Below are positions 33,996 to 42,796 of a stretch of DNA of 64,000 nt, one piece after another. Both the position numbers and the translations under genes were made by a program. The DNA lies in the NCBI GenBank assembly GCA_963667815.1, contig OY764021.1; one strand, given 5' to 3'. The notes beneath the pieces were generated by a model. That model saw nothing but the letters and a program-made list of their open reading frames with translations, was not told where the DNA came from and made no database searches. Origin of the DNA: Saccharicrinis sp963667815. Lineage in GTDB: Bacteria; Bacteroidota; Bacteroidia; Bacteroidales; Marinilabiliaceae. Position 1 is the stretch's first letter. Every line of letters begins with the position of its first letter.

Positions 33996-34490
33996 TTATT
34001 TGTTATCAATAAGTCTTTTTATTACAGCAATAAAAGCCATATTTTTAAGTTTTGCATATCTTTCCAATATTAAAAATCCGTGTGAAGACAGATCAAATAT
34101 TTCAGAAAATTCGTCAGTAATAAGGCTTTTAGCTCTATTGTGTAAATTGGTGCTAAATTCTGTTTCGTCAAAGTCGTTAGATAATCTGTTCACTAATGAT
34201 GTTAAAGCTTTTAACTCTTCATCTTTTTTAAAGTCCGAATATTCTTTATCCTTATCTATAGATGAATGTGTAAAACTAAACAACTCAATGGCGTAATCAT
34301 TAATTGATAGCATTAACGATTCCTCAGAATCAATATTAGGAAATTCTGCTAAAACCATTGGTTTAACAATTTTACTAAACTGATTTATAAAGTTTTCAGC
34401 TCGTTTGTCAATTTCCCCGAATTTTAGATTTAATCTATTTATAAAATCCTTGTTTTCTCTTGTCATGGCTTCCTGGTTTTTATAATACAA
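33996..34490 (-). CDS. Unknown 164-aa helical protein
   Basis: A soluble, helical, charged protein without signal peptide. The start could be ATG 34490 or, 24 bases in, the internal MTRENKDFINRLN. Notable parts are a KRAENFINQFSKIVKPMVLAEFP helix and a C-terminal ERYAKLKNMAFIAVIKRLID helix. No family is recognised. It is divergent from topB and separated by about 130 bases from the DEAD-box-like gene on the same strand. Confidence 0.5.
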   Translation of the reverse strand: MYYKNQEAMTRENKDFINRLNLKFGEIDKRAENFINQFSKIVKPMVLAEFPNIDSEESLMLSINDYAIELFSFTHSSIDKDKEYSDFKKDEELKALTSLVNRLSNDFDETEFSTNLHNRAKSLITDEFSEIFDLSSHGFLILERYAKLKNMAFIAVIKRLIDNK

Positions 34491-34639
34491 ACAACATATT
34501 CACCCAATTGGTTCGATAGATTAACTTTCTATAACTATAATTTAAGAAAAATGAATGTTAATGACATGAAAATTTGAATTTAATTTTTGTTAAGAAATAT
34601 TATCTTCGTGCATCCAGAGAAAATTTATAAAAAGTAGAT

Positions 34640-37003
34640 ATGCGCGTTTGTATTGCGGAGAAACCAAGTGTAGCAGGAGAAATAGCAAAAGTTGTTGGAG
34701 CAACCTCCAGAAAAGATGGTTATTATGAGGGTAATAACTATCAGGTTACCTGGACGTTTGGGCATTTATGCACTCTTAAAGAACCACATGATTATTTAGC
34801 TGAATGGAAAAGGTGGAATTTAGGGACTTTACCTATTATCCCTTCGCATTTTGGAATTAAACTCATTCAAAATAAAGGTGTTGAAAAACAGTTTGGCGTG
34901 ATAGAGAAACTGGTTCAGGCTGCTACTGAGGTTATAAACTGCGGTGATGCCGGACAGGAGGGTGAAGTGATACAACGTTGGGTGCTACAAAAAGCTGGAT
35001 GTAAAGTAAATATTAAACGTTTATGGATTTCATCTCTTACAGAAGAGGCGATTCGGGATGGGTTTGAAAAACTTTACGACAATGATAAATTTAATCCGCT
35101 TTATGCTGCCGGAAGTTCAAGGGCTATTGGTGATTGGTTGTTGGGAATTAATGCGACGCGTTTATATACGATTAAATATAGCCAACCAGGCACGGTTTTA
35201 TCTATAGGTAGAGTTCAAACGCCAACTTTAGCATTGATTGTAAATAGGTATCTGGAAATAGAGAATTTTGTTCCCGAACCATATTGGGAATTAAAAACGG
35301 TATATAAAGATGTAACCTTTAATTCTAGTCAGGGTAAATTTTCAAGTAAAGAGGAGGGAAGCTCAGCCCTGGAAAAAATAAAGGATAAGCCTTTTGAAAT
35401 TACTGATTTTAACAGAAAACCAGGAAAAGAGGCACCACCAAGGTTGTTTGATTTAACATCTTTACAGGTGGAATGTAATAAAAAGTTTGCCCTATCTGCA
35501 GATGAAACCTTAAAAGGAATCCAGTCTTTATACGAAAAGAAACTAACTACCTATCCTCGTGTAGATACTACATATTTAAGTAACGATATTTATCCAAAAA
35601 TTGGTGGTATTCTTAAAGGATTAAAGCAATATCAAAACTTAGTTGAGCCTTTACTTCAATCGAAGATCAGGAAAAGCAAAAAGGTATTTGATGACAAAAA
35701 AGTAACCGATCACCATGCCATAATACCAACAGGTGTTCCGGCTCCGGAAAGTCTTTCGCGTGATGAGAAATTGATTTATGATACCGTTACCAGGCGTTTT
35801 ATTGCAAATTTCTACCCGGATTGTGAAATATCTACAACTACAATATTAGGAAAAGTTGAAGAGGTTGATTTTAAAACTTCAGGAAAACAGGTGATTAAAG
35901 AAAACTGGCGGGTTGTATATAAAACCATGGCTGGAAGAAAAGATACTGATGATAAAATTTTGCCGGAATTTGTAAAAGGAGAATCTGGGCCGCATGAACC
36001 GGATTTTCAGGAGAAAGAAACCCAACCACCTAAATACTATACAGAAGCTACATTGTTGAGAGCAATGGAAACTGCAGGAAAACAAGTGGATGATGATGAG
36101 TTGAGGGAATTGATGAAAGAAAATGGTATTGGTCGTCCTTCAACAAGAGCAAATATTATTGAAACTTTATTTAAAAGAAAATATATCTATAAAGTTCGTA
36201 AAAATGTATTGCCAACAGCCATGGGGGTTAAACTAATGGAGTTTATATCTAATGATTTATTAAAATCGGCAGAGCTTACCGGACTTTGGGAGAAAAAATT
36301 AAGACAAATAGAAACCGGTGAGTATGAAGCCAAAGATTTTATGGCCGAATTAAAACAAATGGTTTCTGATATTGTATTTCAGGTTAAAAACGATTACTCA
36401 AAAGGAAAAATTGTATTAGAAGAGGAAGAAAAGGAAACACCCAAACCTAAAACTACTCCAAAGGCAAAGACAGCTAAAGAACTTAAATGTCCAAGGTGTG
36501 GATCTGGTATAATGGTTAAGGGAAATTCAGCCTGGGGATGTTCTGCCTATTCTTCTGGATGTAAAACATTAATTCCTTTTGAATTTCTTGGTAAGAAATT
36601 AACTGATAAACAGATAGAGTCTCTAATATTAAAAAGTAAAACACCAACCATAAAAGGCTTTAACCTTGAAGGTAAAAAGGTTAATGGAGTTGTAAGTTTT
36701 GACGATAATTTTGAACTAAGACTTGAAGAAGAAGAAAAGAAGCCATTATTATGTCCGAAGTGTAAAACCGGACAAATTCTTAAAGGAAATTCAGCCTGGG
36801 GATGTTCAAATTATGCCAATGGGTGCAGAGTTATTATCCCTTTTGAATTTTTAAAGAAGAAATTATCAGATACACATATGGAAGCACTGGTTCTAAAAGG
36901 AAAAACCAACAAGTTAAAGGGATTTAGTCTCAGCGAAGATAAAAACAATGTGGCAGGATTTATTGATTGGGATGAGAATTATAATTTGAGATTTAACGAA
37001 TAA
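34640..37003 (+). CDS. topB: DNA topoisomerase III
   Basis: A 787-residue type IA topoisomerase. The Toprim domain (MRVCIAEKPSVAGEIAKVVG ... NCGDAGQEGE), the domain around SIGRVQTPTLALIV, and the catalytic TYPRVDTTYL (Tyr305) are present. The ENGIGRPSTRANII segment is typical of TopB. The C-terminus carries two near-identical zinc ribbons (CPRCGSGIMVKGNSAWGC and CPKCKTGQILKGNSAWGC), each followed by a small IPFEFLGKKL domain; the pair looks like an internal duplication. The enzyme decatenates and resolves recombination and replication intermediates. Confidence 0.96.
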   Translation: MRVCIAEKPSVAGEIAKVVGATSRKDGYYEGNNYQVTWTFGHLCTLKEPHDYLAEWKRWNLGTLPIIPSHFGIKLIQNKGVEKQFGVIEKLVQAATEVINCGDAGQEGEVIQRWVLQKAGCKVNIKRLWISSLTEEAIRDGFEKLYDNDKFNPLYAAGSSRAIGDWLLGINATRLYTIKYSQPGTVLSIGRVQTPTLALIVNRYLEIENFVPEPYWELKTVYKDVTFNSSQGKFSSKEEGSSALEKIKDKPFEITDFNRKPGKEAPPRLFDLTSLQVECNKKFALSADETLKGIQSLYEKKLTTYPRVDTTYLSNDIYPKIGGILKGLKQYQNLVEPLLQSKIRKSKKVFDDKKVTDHHAIIPTGVPAPESLSRDEKLIYDTVTRRFIANFYPDCEISTTTILGKVEEVDFKTSGKQVIKENWRVVYKTMAGRKDTDDKILPEFVKGESGPHEPDFQEKETQPPKYYTEATLLRAMETAGKQVDDDELRELMKENGIGRPSTRANIIETLFKRKYIYKVRKNVLPTAMGVKLMEFISNDLLKSAELTGLWEKKLRQIETGEYEAKDFMAELKQMVSDIVFQVKNDYSKGKIVLEEEEKETPKPKTTPKAKTAKELKCPRCGSGIMVKGNSAWGCSAYSSGCKTLIPFEFLGKKLTDKQIESLILKSKTPTIKGFNLEGKKVNGVVSFDDNFELRLEEEEKKPLLCPKCKTGQILKGNSAWGCSNYANGCRVIIPFEFLKKKLSDTHMEALVLKGKTNKLKGFSLSEDKNNVAGFIDWDENYNLRFNE

Positions 37004-37069
37004 ACATATTCTAACTCATCTCTTATTAATATATCATTACCTAAATTTCCTTTGCCCATTTTAAAATTT

Positions 37070-37077
37070 TATATTTG
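37070..37077 (+). promoter_or_regulatory. -7 box of the dnaX promoter
   Basis: TATATTTG matches TAnnTTTG and lies 20 bases before the dnaX start. A TTTG at 37051-37054 is only 15 bp upstream, shorter than usual, so the -33 part is uncertain. Confidence 0.4.
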
Positions 37078-37097
37078 CGTTCAACAAAAAAATATAC

Positions 37098-38204
37098 ATG
37101 GATTATATTGTATCAGCCCGTAAGTATCGTCCTTCAACTTTTGTTTCAGTTGTTGGGCAGCAAAATATTACAACAACATTAAAGAATGCAATAAAAGGAA
37201 GCCAATTGGCACATGCTTACTTGTTTTGCGGACCAAGAGGTGTTGGTAAAACTACTTGTGCCCGTATTTTTGCAAAAACGATTAACTGTTCAAATATAAC
37301 TGATGATTTTGAAGCTTGTAATGAATGTGAATCGTGTAAGTCTTTTAATGAAAACAGGTCTTACAATATTCATGAATTAGATGGAGCCTCAAATAACTCT
37401 GTAGAAGATATCAGAAGCCTTATTGATAAGGTTCGCGTTCCTCCTCAAATAGGAAGTTATAGCGTATATATCATCGATGAGGTTCATATGTTATCTCAGG
37501 CAGCCTTTAATGCTTTTCTTAAAACTCTTGAGGAGCCTCCAAAACATGCTATATTTATCTTAGCAACTACCGAAAAACATAAAATATTACCTACGATTTT
37601 ATCTCGTTGTCAGATTTATGATTTTAACAGAATTACAATTGAAGATGCAGTAGGGCATTTACAATACGTTGCGCAAAGCGAAAGTATAAGTGTAGAAGAA
37701 GAGGGATTAACCGTAATTGCTCAGAAAGCAGACGGAGCCATGCGTGATGCTTTGTCAATATTTGATCAGATTGTTGCTTTTTCGGGTAAAAGTATTACTT
37801 ATCAGCAGGTTATTGATAATCTTAATGTATTAGATTATGATTTCTACTTTAGATTAGTAGATGCTTTTTTAGCTGAAGATACAACGCAAACATTGCTTAT
37901 TTTTGATGAAATATTGAAAAGAGGATTTGATGCGCATCATTTTATTTCAGGACTTAGTTCGCACTTACGTGATTTATTAGTTTGTAAAGATACTGCTACT
38001 GTTCAGTTGTTGGATGTAGGGGCAAAAGTAAAGGAGAAATATGCCAGTCAGGCGCAAAGTAGTACTATTAACTTTTTAATAGATGCGCTTGAAATTACGA
38101 ATACTTGTGATCTTCAATATCGTGTAGCAAAGAATAAACGACTGCATGTTGAATTTGCCTTGTTGAAAGTGGCTCGTGTTCTGGATGAGCAAAGAAAAAA
38201 GTAA
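37098..38204 (+). CDS. dnaX: DnaX zero-frame product (gamma-like, 368 aa)
   Basis: Without frameshifting, translation stops at 38202-38204 after 368 residues. This short form has the whole AAA+ clamp-loader part (domains I-III) and lacks the C-terminal domain that binds polymerase and helicase. It corresponds to gamma of E. coli in composition. It is listed separately because normal decoding would make this form; the longer form needs the -1 shift. Confidence 0.75.
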   Translation: MDYIVSARKYRPSTFVSVVGQQNITTTLKNAIKGSQLAHAYLFCGPRGVGKTTCARIFAKTINCSNITDDFEACNECESCKSFNENRSYNIHELDGASNNSVEDIRSLIDKVRVPPQIGSYSVYIIDEVHMLSQAAFNAFLKTLEEPPKHAIFILATTEKHKILPTILSRCQIYDFNRITIEDAVGHLQYVAQSESISVEEEGLTVIAQKADGAMRDALSIFDQIVAFSGKSITYQQVIDNLNVLDYDFYFRLVDAFLAEDTTQTLLIFDEILKRGFDAHHFISGLSSHLRDLLVCKDTATVQLLDVGAKVKEKYASQAQSSTINFLIDALEITNTCDLQYRVAKNKRLHVEFALLKVARVLDEQRKK

Positions 38205-38842
38205 AGAAAAAGACAGAGTCTCAAAACGGTTCCGGTAAGAGTGTGGGGAAAGCATCAACCGGGGCTCCGTCTGGCAGTAAATCACAAACTGCTACTTCCG
38301 TTACTAAAACAAAGCCATATCAGGGAGGAGTAAAAACAGAAACCAGAAGTCCACTAAAAACCATTTCGTTAAAGGCGGCATTGTCTGGAGATTCTGATTT
38401 ATTAAAGTCTAAAACAGCAAAAACAGAAATAAAAGAAGAAGTTGTTGAAGTTTATGTTGATCCAACCTGGAATGAACCTGTTAGTCAGGAAAAATTAAAA
38501 GAATGTTGGTTAGAATACCGAAATCGAATTCAAGGCACTAATGCCCGATTAAGTAGTATAATGTCTAATCACTTGCCTGAGTTAAAAAATGAAACAGTAA
38601 TTTATGTAGGGCTGAAAAATGTTACTCAGGAAAAAGAGCTAAACGAAGAAAAAGGTAAGCTTTATGGATTTTTAAGGAGTGAATTAAAGAATGCTAAATT
38701 AATGCTTGAAACAGAAATTATTTTAGGTGAGGGTACAGTTAAAAAAGCATTTACGGCAGCAGAAAGAGCCAAACTAATGGCAGAAAAAAATCCATCATTA
38801 TTACTTTTAACAAAAAAGTTTGATTTGGATGTTGAAATTTAA
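37098..38842 (+). CDS. dnaX: DNA polymerase III subunit tau (DnaX), full-length product by -1 frameshift
   Basis: Joining 37098-38201 with 38201-38842 (one base read twice) gives 581 residues, the usual size for DnaX in this phylum. The zero-frame part has Walker A GPRGVGKT (45-52), zinc ligands Cys64/74/77/80, DEVH (127-130) and the SRC arginine finger (169-171). It ends at TAA just behind A AAA AAG. The -1 frame continues as VKKKTESQNGSG and then holds the DnaX C-terminal domain, ending MAEKNPSLLLLTKKFDLDVEI. Possible explanations are programmed ribosomal frameshifting, transcriptional slippage on the A run, a real 1-bp deletion, or a sequencing error. The heptamer is the same as in E. coli dnaX. 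Confidence 0.8.
38195..38204 (+). promoter_or_regulatory. Slippery heptamer A AAA AAG followed by TAA
   Basis: In the zero frame the codons are AGA AAA AAG TAA, so the X XXY YYZ heptamer lies directly before the stop. A weak stem CCGGT/ACCGG lies about 30 bases downstream, and a GGATGAG lies shortly upstream. Both are candidates for stimulating elements but neither is strong. Confidence 0.6.
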
Positions 38843-38976
38843 GTTTTAGATAAACAATATAAATTTCAGCTTGTTAAATTAACGTTTTATAAAATATAGA
38901 ATAACATAACCATTTATATTAAGGAGATTTGGAGGTTTGTTAACCTAAACTCTAAATCTGAAAACACTTTTTGATT

Positions 38977-41202
38977 ATGACGAAAACATCAAAAATTATT
39001 TACACTAAAACCGATGAAGCACCGGCTTTAGCAACCTATTCTTTTTTACCAATAATTAAAGCTTTTACTGAGGCAGTTGATGTTGAGGTTGAATTGAAAG
39101 ATATTTCTTTAGTAGGAAGAATTATAGCTAATTTTCCTGAGAATCTGACCGATGAGCAAAAACAACCAGATGCTTTAGCTCAGTTAGGTGAGTTGGCAAA
39201 ACAACCAGAAGCAAACATTATTAAGTTACCAAATATTAGTGCTTCAATTCCACAGTTAATTGCAGCCATTGCAGAACTTAAAGAACATGGTTATGATGTT
39301 CCGGAATATCCAACGGAACCACAAACTAAGGAAGAAGAAGAAATTAAAGCAAGATATTCAAAAGTTTTAGGTAGTGCTGTAAATCCAGTTTTGCGTGAGG
39401 GAAATTCAGACCGTAGAGTTGCTGATGCTGTGAAAGAGTACGCCAAAAATAACCCGCATTCAATGGGAGCATGGAGTAAAGATTCTAAGTCGCATGTTGC
39501 TCATATGGAAGAAGGAGATTTTTATTCAAGTGAGAAGTCGTATGTTTCTCCCAAAGAAGATGTGGTTAAAATTGAGTTGGTTCAGAAGGATGGAAAAGTT
39601 ACTGTTTTAAAAGAAAAAACTCCATTATTAGCAGGAGAGGTTATTGATGGTTCTTTAATGAGTAAAAGTGCTTTGCGTGCCTTTTATGCAAAAGAAATTA
39701 AAGCTGCAAAAGAAGAAGATGTTTTATTGTCGCTTCATTTAAAAGCTACAATGATGAAAGTTTCTGATCCTGTTATGTTCGGGCATGCAGTTACTGTTTA
39801 TTATAAAGATGTGTTTGAAAAATATGCTGCTGAATTTGCAGAATTAGGTGTTAACCCAAGTAATGGTCTTGGAGATGTTTATGCAAAAATAGCAACTTTA
39901 CCTGCTGATAAGAAGAACGAAATTGAAGAGGCTATATTAGCTGTTTATGCATCAAATCCTGAGTTAGCCATGGTTAATTCAGATAAAGGTATTACAAACC
40001 TTCATGTTCCTAGTGATATTATTATTGACGCATCTATGCCTGCAGCTTTAAGAACTTCAGGAAAAATGTGGGGACCAGACGGTAACCTTAAAGATACAAA
40101 AGCCATGATACCGGATAGATGTTATGCTGGGATTTATCAGGAGGTAATATCTTTTTGTAAAGAAAACGGTGCATTTGATGTTACTACAATGGGTAATGTA
40201 TCTAACGTTGGTTTAATGGCTCAAAAAGCTGAGGAGTATGGTTCTCATGACAAAACATTTATTATTCCTGCTGACGGTACTGTAAAAGTTACTACTGCAG
40301 AAGGAATTGTTGCCTTTACACACGATGTGGAAGAAGGTGATATTTGGAGAATGTGTCAAACAAAAGATTTACCAATAAAAGATTGGGTTAAATTAGCTGT
40401 AAACAGAGCCAAAGCTACAGGTAATCCAGCAATTTTCTGGTTAGATAATAACAGAGCTCATGATGCAAACCTAATTACTAAGGTTCAAGAGTATTTAAAA
40501 GAGCATGATTTAACTGGTCTTGAGGTTGAAATTATGACTCCGGTTGAAGCTATGCAGTATACTCTTAAACGAGTTAAAGAAGGTAAGGATACTATTTCAG
40601 TTACAGGAAATGTTTTGAGAGACTACCTAACTGACTTATTTCCAATCTTAGAACTTGGAACAAGTGCAAAAATGTTATCCATTGTGCCATTGTTAGCAGG
40701 TGGAGGTTTATATGAAACCGGAGCTGGAGGTTCAGCACCTAAGCATGTTCAACAGTTTTTAAGTGAGGGTCACCTTCGTTGGGATTCTTTAGGTGAGTTT
40801 TTAGCTTTAGCTGTTTCTCTTGAGGATATAGGTATTAAATCAGAAAATAAAAAAGCTGTCATTTTAGCAAATGCGCTAAATAAAGCCAATAGCGAGTTTT
40901 TAAGAAATGATAAGTCGCCATCTCGTAAAGTAAATGAAATGGATAACAGAGGAAGTCATTTTTATTTAACGTTATATTGGGCACAAGCAATGGCTGAGCA
41001 AAATGAAGATCTTGAATTAAAAGAACGATTTGCAAAACTTGCTAAAGCACTAGAAGAAAATGAAAGTACAATACTTGACGATTTGATAAAATGTCAAGGG
41101 GCGGAAGTTAATATTGGAGGATATTACCAACCAGATGAGAAATTAGCTTTTGAGGCGATGAGGCCAAGTGATCATTTTAATAGTGCTATCAAAGCATTGT
41201 AA
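38977..41202 (+). CDS. icd: Isocitrate dehydrogenase, NADP-dependent, monomeric type
   Basis: A 741-residue monomeric IDH. Diagnostic segments are KIIYTKTDEAPALATYSFLPI at the start, VAHMEEGDFY, SDPVMFGHAVTVYYKDVF, DGNLKDTKAMIPDRCYAGIYQ and the late GGSAPKHVQQF. It converts isocitrate to 2-oxoglutarate and CO2 with NADP. The ATG at 38977 is chosen; an upstream TTG two codons earlier would add only Met-Ile. A GGAG-containing stretch lies upstream at about 38925-38935. A strong terminator follows at 41231. Confidence 0.96.
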   Translation: MTKTSKIIYTKTDEAPALATYSFLPIIKAFTEAVDVEVELKDISLVGRIIANFPENLTDEQKQPDALAQLGELAKQPEANIIKLPNISASIPQLIAAIAELKEHGYDVPEYPTEPQTKEEEEIKARYSKVLGSAVNPVLREGNSDRRVADAVKEYAKNNPHSMGAWSKDSKSHVAHMEEGDFYSSEKSYVSPKEDVVKIELVQKDGKVTVLKEKTPLLAGEVIDGSLMSKSALRAFYAKEIKAAKEEDVLLSLHLKATMMKVSDPVMFGHAVTVYYKDVFEKYAAEFAELGVNPSNGLGDVYAKIATLPADKKNEIEEAILAVYASNPELAMVNSDKGITNLHVPSDIIIDASMPAALRTSGKMWGPDGNLKDTKAMIPDRCYAGIYQEVISFCKENGAFDVTTMGNVSNVGLMAQKAEEYGSHDKTFIIPADGTVKVTTAEGIVAFTHDVEEGDIWRMCQTKDLPIKDWVKLAVNRAKATGNPAIFWLDNNRAHDANLITKVQEYLKEHDLTGLEVEIMTPVEAMQYTLKRVKEGKDTISVTGNVLRDYLTDLFPILELGTSAKMLSIVPLLAGGGLYETGAGGSAPKHVQQFLSEGHLRWDSLGEFLALAVSLEDIGIKSENKKAVILANALNKANSEFLRNDKSPSRKVNEMDNRGSHFYLTLYWAQAMAEQNEDLELKERFAKLAKALEENESTILDDLIKCQGAEVNIGGYYQPDEKLAFEAMRPSDHFNSAIKAL

Positions 41203-41230
41203 AAAACATAGAAATAAGATATTGATATTG

Positions 41231-41260
41231 AGCCGGATTAATTGTTAATCCGGCTTTTTT
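41231..41260 (+). terminator. Intrinsic terminator after icd
   Basis: A perfect 11-bp stem AGCCGGATTAA (41231-41241) with TTAATCCGGCT (41245-41255), a 3-nt loop and a T run. Confidence 0.92.
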
Positions 41261-41470
41261 GTGACTGTCATATAATAATTGAGGGTATAAATGACCATAA
41301 TATGCTTTTTCAAAAGTAAAGTCTATAGCTGGATCAATGATTTCTTAAAATTTAAAACGTTTTAACGCTATTTGTTTTAATTAGTCAATAATTTGCATTT
41401 ACTTTGTAAGCTCAAACTTCAAAAGCTTTGGCAAGCACGTCATTATTTGTTTTCTTAAATTTGTATGTAC

Positions 41471-41543
41471 TTCCGGGAATAAAACTGTGTATTAATTCGA
41501 AGAATTTTAATACAAGTTGATATCATTTTTTAATATTCCGGAA
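41471..41543. promoter_or_regulatory. Nested inverted repeats upstream of pta
   Basis: Outer arms TTCCGGGAATA (41471-41481) and TATTCCGGAA (41534-41543) enclose a second pair TGTATTAA (41488-41495) and TTAATACA (41507-41514). The structure lies about 150 bp before pta in an otherwise empty 430-bp region. It could be an RNA structure or a regulator site. Confidence 0.35.
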
Positions 41544-41620
41544 AATGAATTAATGATGTATCCTTTAATAAACATAAAGTTTATCGAATTGTATCATTAA
41601 TTTATAAGATAAATGATGAA

Positions 41621-41636
41621 TCGCATTTTAATGCGA
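41621..41636. promoter_or_regulatory. Palindrome TCGCATT-TT-AATGCGA upstream of pta
   Basis: Perfect 7-bp arms with two central bases, 52 bp before the pta start codon, a position where an operator would affect transcription. No known regulator site is matched. Confidence 0.35.
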
Positions 41637-41688
41637 AATATTATGCAATAATTTTACATTTTAATTAATAATAAAATACTTTCTAGAT

Positions 41689-42693
41689 ATGGAATTTATA
41701 AACAAGCTTAAAGCCAAAGCAAAAGAAAATAAAAAGAGAATTGTTCTTCCTGAGGGATTAGAAGAAAGAACACTTCAGGCTGCAGATATTATTGTTAGCG
41801 AAGATTTTGCTGATGTAATTTTAATAGGTAATCCTGATAAAATTGCTGAAGAGGCTACACGCTTAGGTTTAAAAAACTTGGATAAAGCAACAATTGTTGA
41901 TCCTGAAAATCACGAAAAGAAAGAAGTTTATATCGATTTGTTAGTTGAACTTAGAAAGAAAAAAGGTTTAACTAAAGAACAAGCAGAAAAATTAGTTGTA
42001 CAGCCCTTATACTTATCTACATTAATGATTAAAAATGGAGATGCTGATGGTGAGGTTGCTGGTGCTGAAAATGCTACAGGTGATGTTTTACGTCCTGCAT
42101 TTCAGGTTGTAAAAACTTTACCGGGAATTAGTGTTGTTTCTGGAGCATTTATAATGATTTTACCAGAAGATGAGTTTGGTGATAATGGTATGATGGTATT
42201 TGCTGACTGTGCTGTTCATCCAAATCCAACAGCTAGTGAATTGGCTGAAATTGCAGTTACTACTGGTAAAACAACAAAATCAATTGCTGGTATTGAGCCA
42301 CGTATCGCTATGTTGAGTTTTTCGACAAAAGGAAGTGCAAAGCATGAAATGGTTGATAAAGTTGTTGAAGCAACTAAATTAGCTAAAGAGATGGCTCCGG
42401 AATTAAAAATTGACGGCGAGCTTCAGGCTGATGCTGCAATAGTTGAAGCAATTGGAGCTAAGAAAGCACCAGGTAGCGAGATTGCAGGAAAAGCTAATGT
42501 ATTAGTATTCCCAACTCTAGAGGTAGGAAACATTGCTTACAAGTTAGTTCAACGTATGGGGCATGCAGAAGCTATCGGACCTGTACTACAAGGGATGGCT
42601 GCTCCAATCAACGATTTATCAAGAGGTTGTTCTGTGAGTGATATTGTAAATCTAGTAGCAATTACAGCAAATCAAGCTGCAGGTAATATGTAA
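41689..42693 (+). CDS. pta: Phosphate acetyltransferase
   Basis: A 334-residue Pta of the short (single-domain) type, with KRIVLPEGLEERTLQAADI at the start, the DGEVAGAENATGDVLRPAFQ segment (phosphotransacetylase signature) and LVFPTLEVGNIAYKLVQRMG near the end. It interconverts acetyl-CoA and acetyl phosphate. With ackA two genes downstream it forms the acetate/ATP route. A hairpin with a T run follows immediately. Confidence 0.96.
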   Translation: MEFINKLKAKAKENKKRIVLPEGLEERTLQAADIIVSEDFADVILIGNPDKIAEEATRLGLKNLDKATIVDPENHEKKEVYIDLLVELRKKKGLTKEQAEKLVVQPLYLSTLMIKNGDADGEVAGAENATGDVLRPAFQVVKTLPGISVVSGAFIMILPEDEFGDNGMMVFADCAVHPNPTASELAEIAVTTGKTTKSIAGIEPRIAMLSFSTKGSAKHEMVDKVVEATKLAKEMAPELKIDGELQADAAIVEAIGAKKAPGSEIAGKANVLVFPTLEVGNIAYKLVQRMGHAEAIGPVLQGMAAPINDLSRGCSVSDIVNLVAITANQAAGNM

Positions 42694-42717
42694 TCCTTTC
42701 ATTAGAAGGGATTTTTT
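42693..42717 (+). terminator. Terminator or attenuator between pta and the 3-hydroxyacyl-CoA dehydrogenase gene
   Basis: ATCCTTTC (42693-42700) pairs with GAAGGGAT (42705-42712), one T-G pair, and is followed by TTTTT. It begins on the last base of the stop codon and should lower expression of the genes downstream. Confidence 0.7.
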
Positions 42718-42796
42718 CTGAAATAAAGTATTGCACCATACAATGCTTACTTTATAAAGGTATAAGAAGTTTATAATAAGTAAATACTATAAATAA

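Noticed and set aside
38243..38842. A 199-aa gene starting at GTG 38243
   Set aside because: It is the C-terminal part of DnaX in the -1 frame; the frame is open back to the slippery site and no separate start signal is seen.
38971..38976. A TTG start for isocitrate dehydrogenase
   Set aside because: It would add only two residues before ATG 38977, which gives the usual N-terminus.
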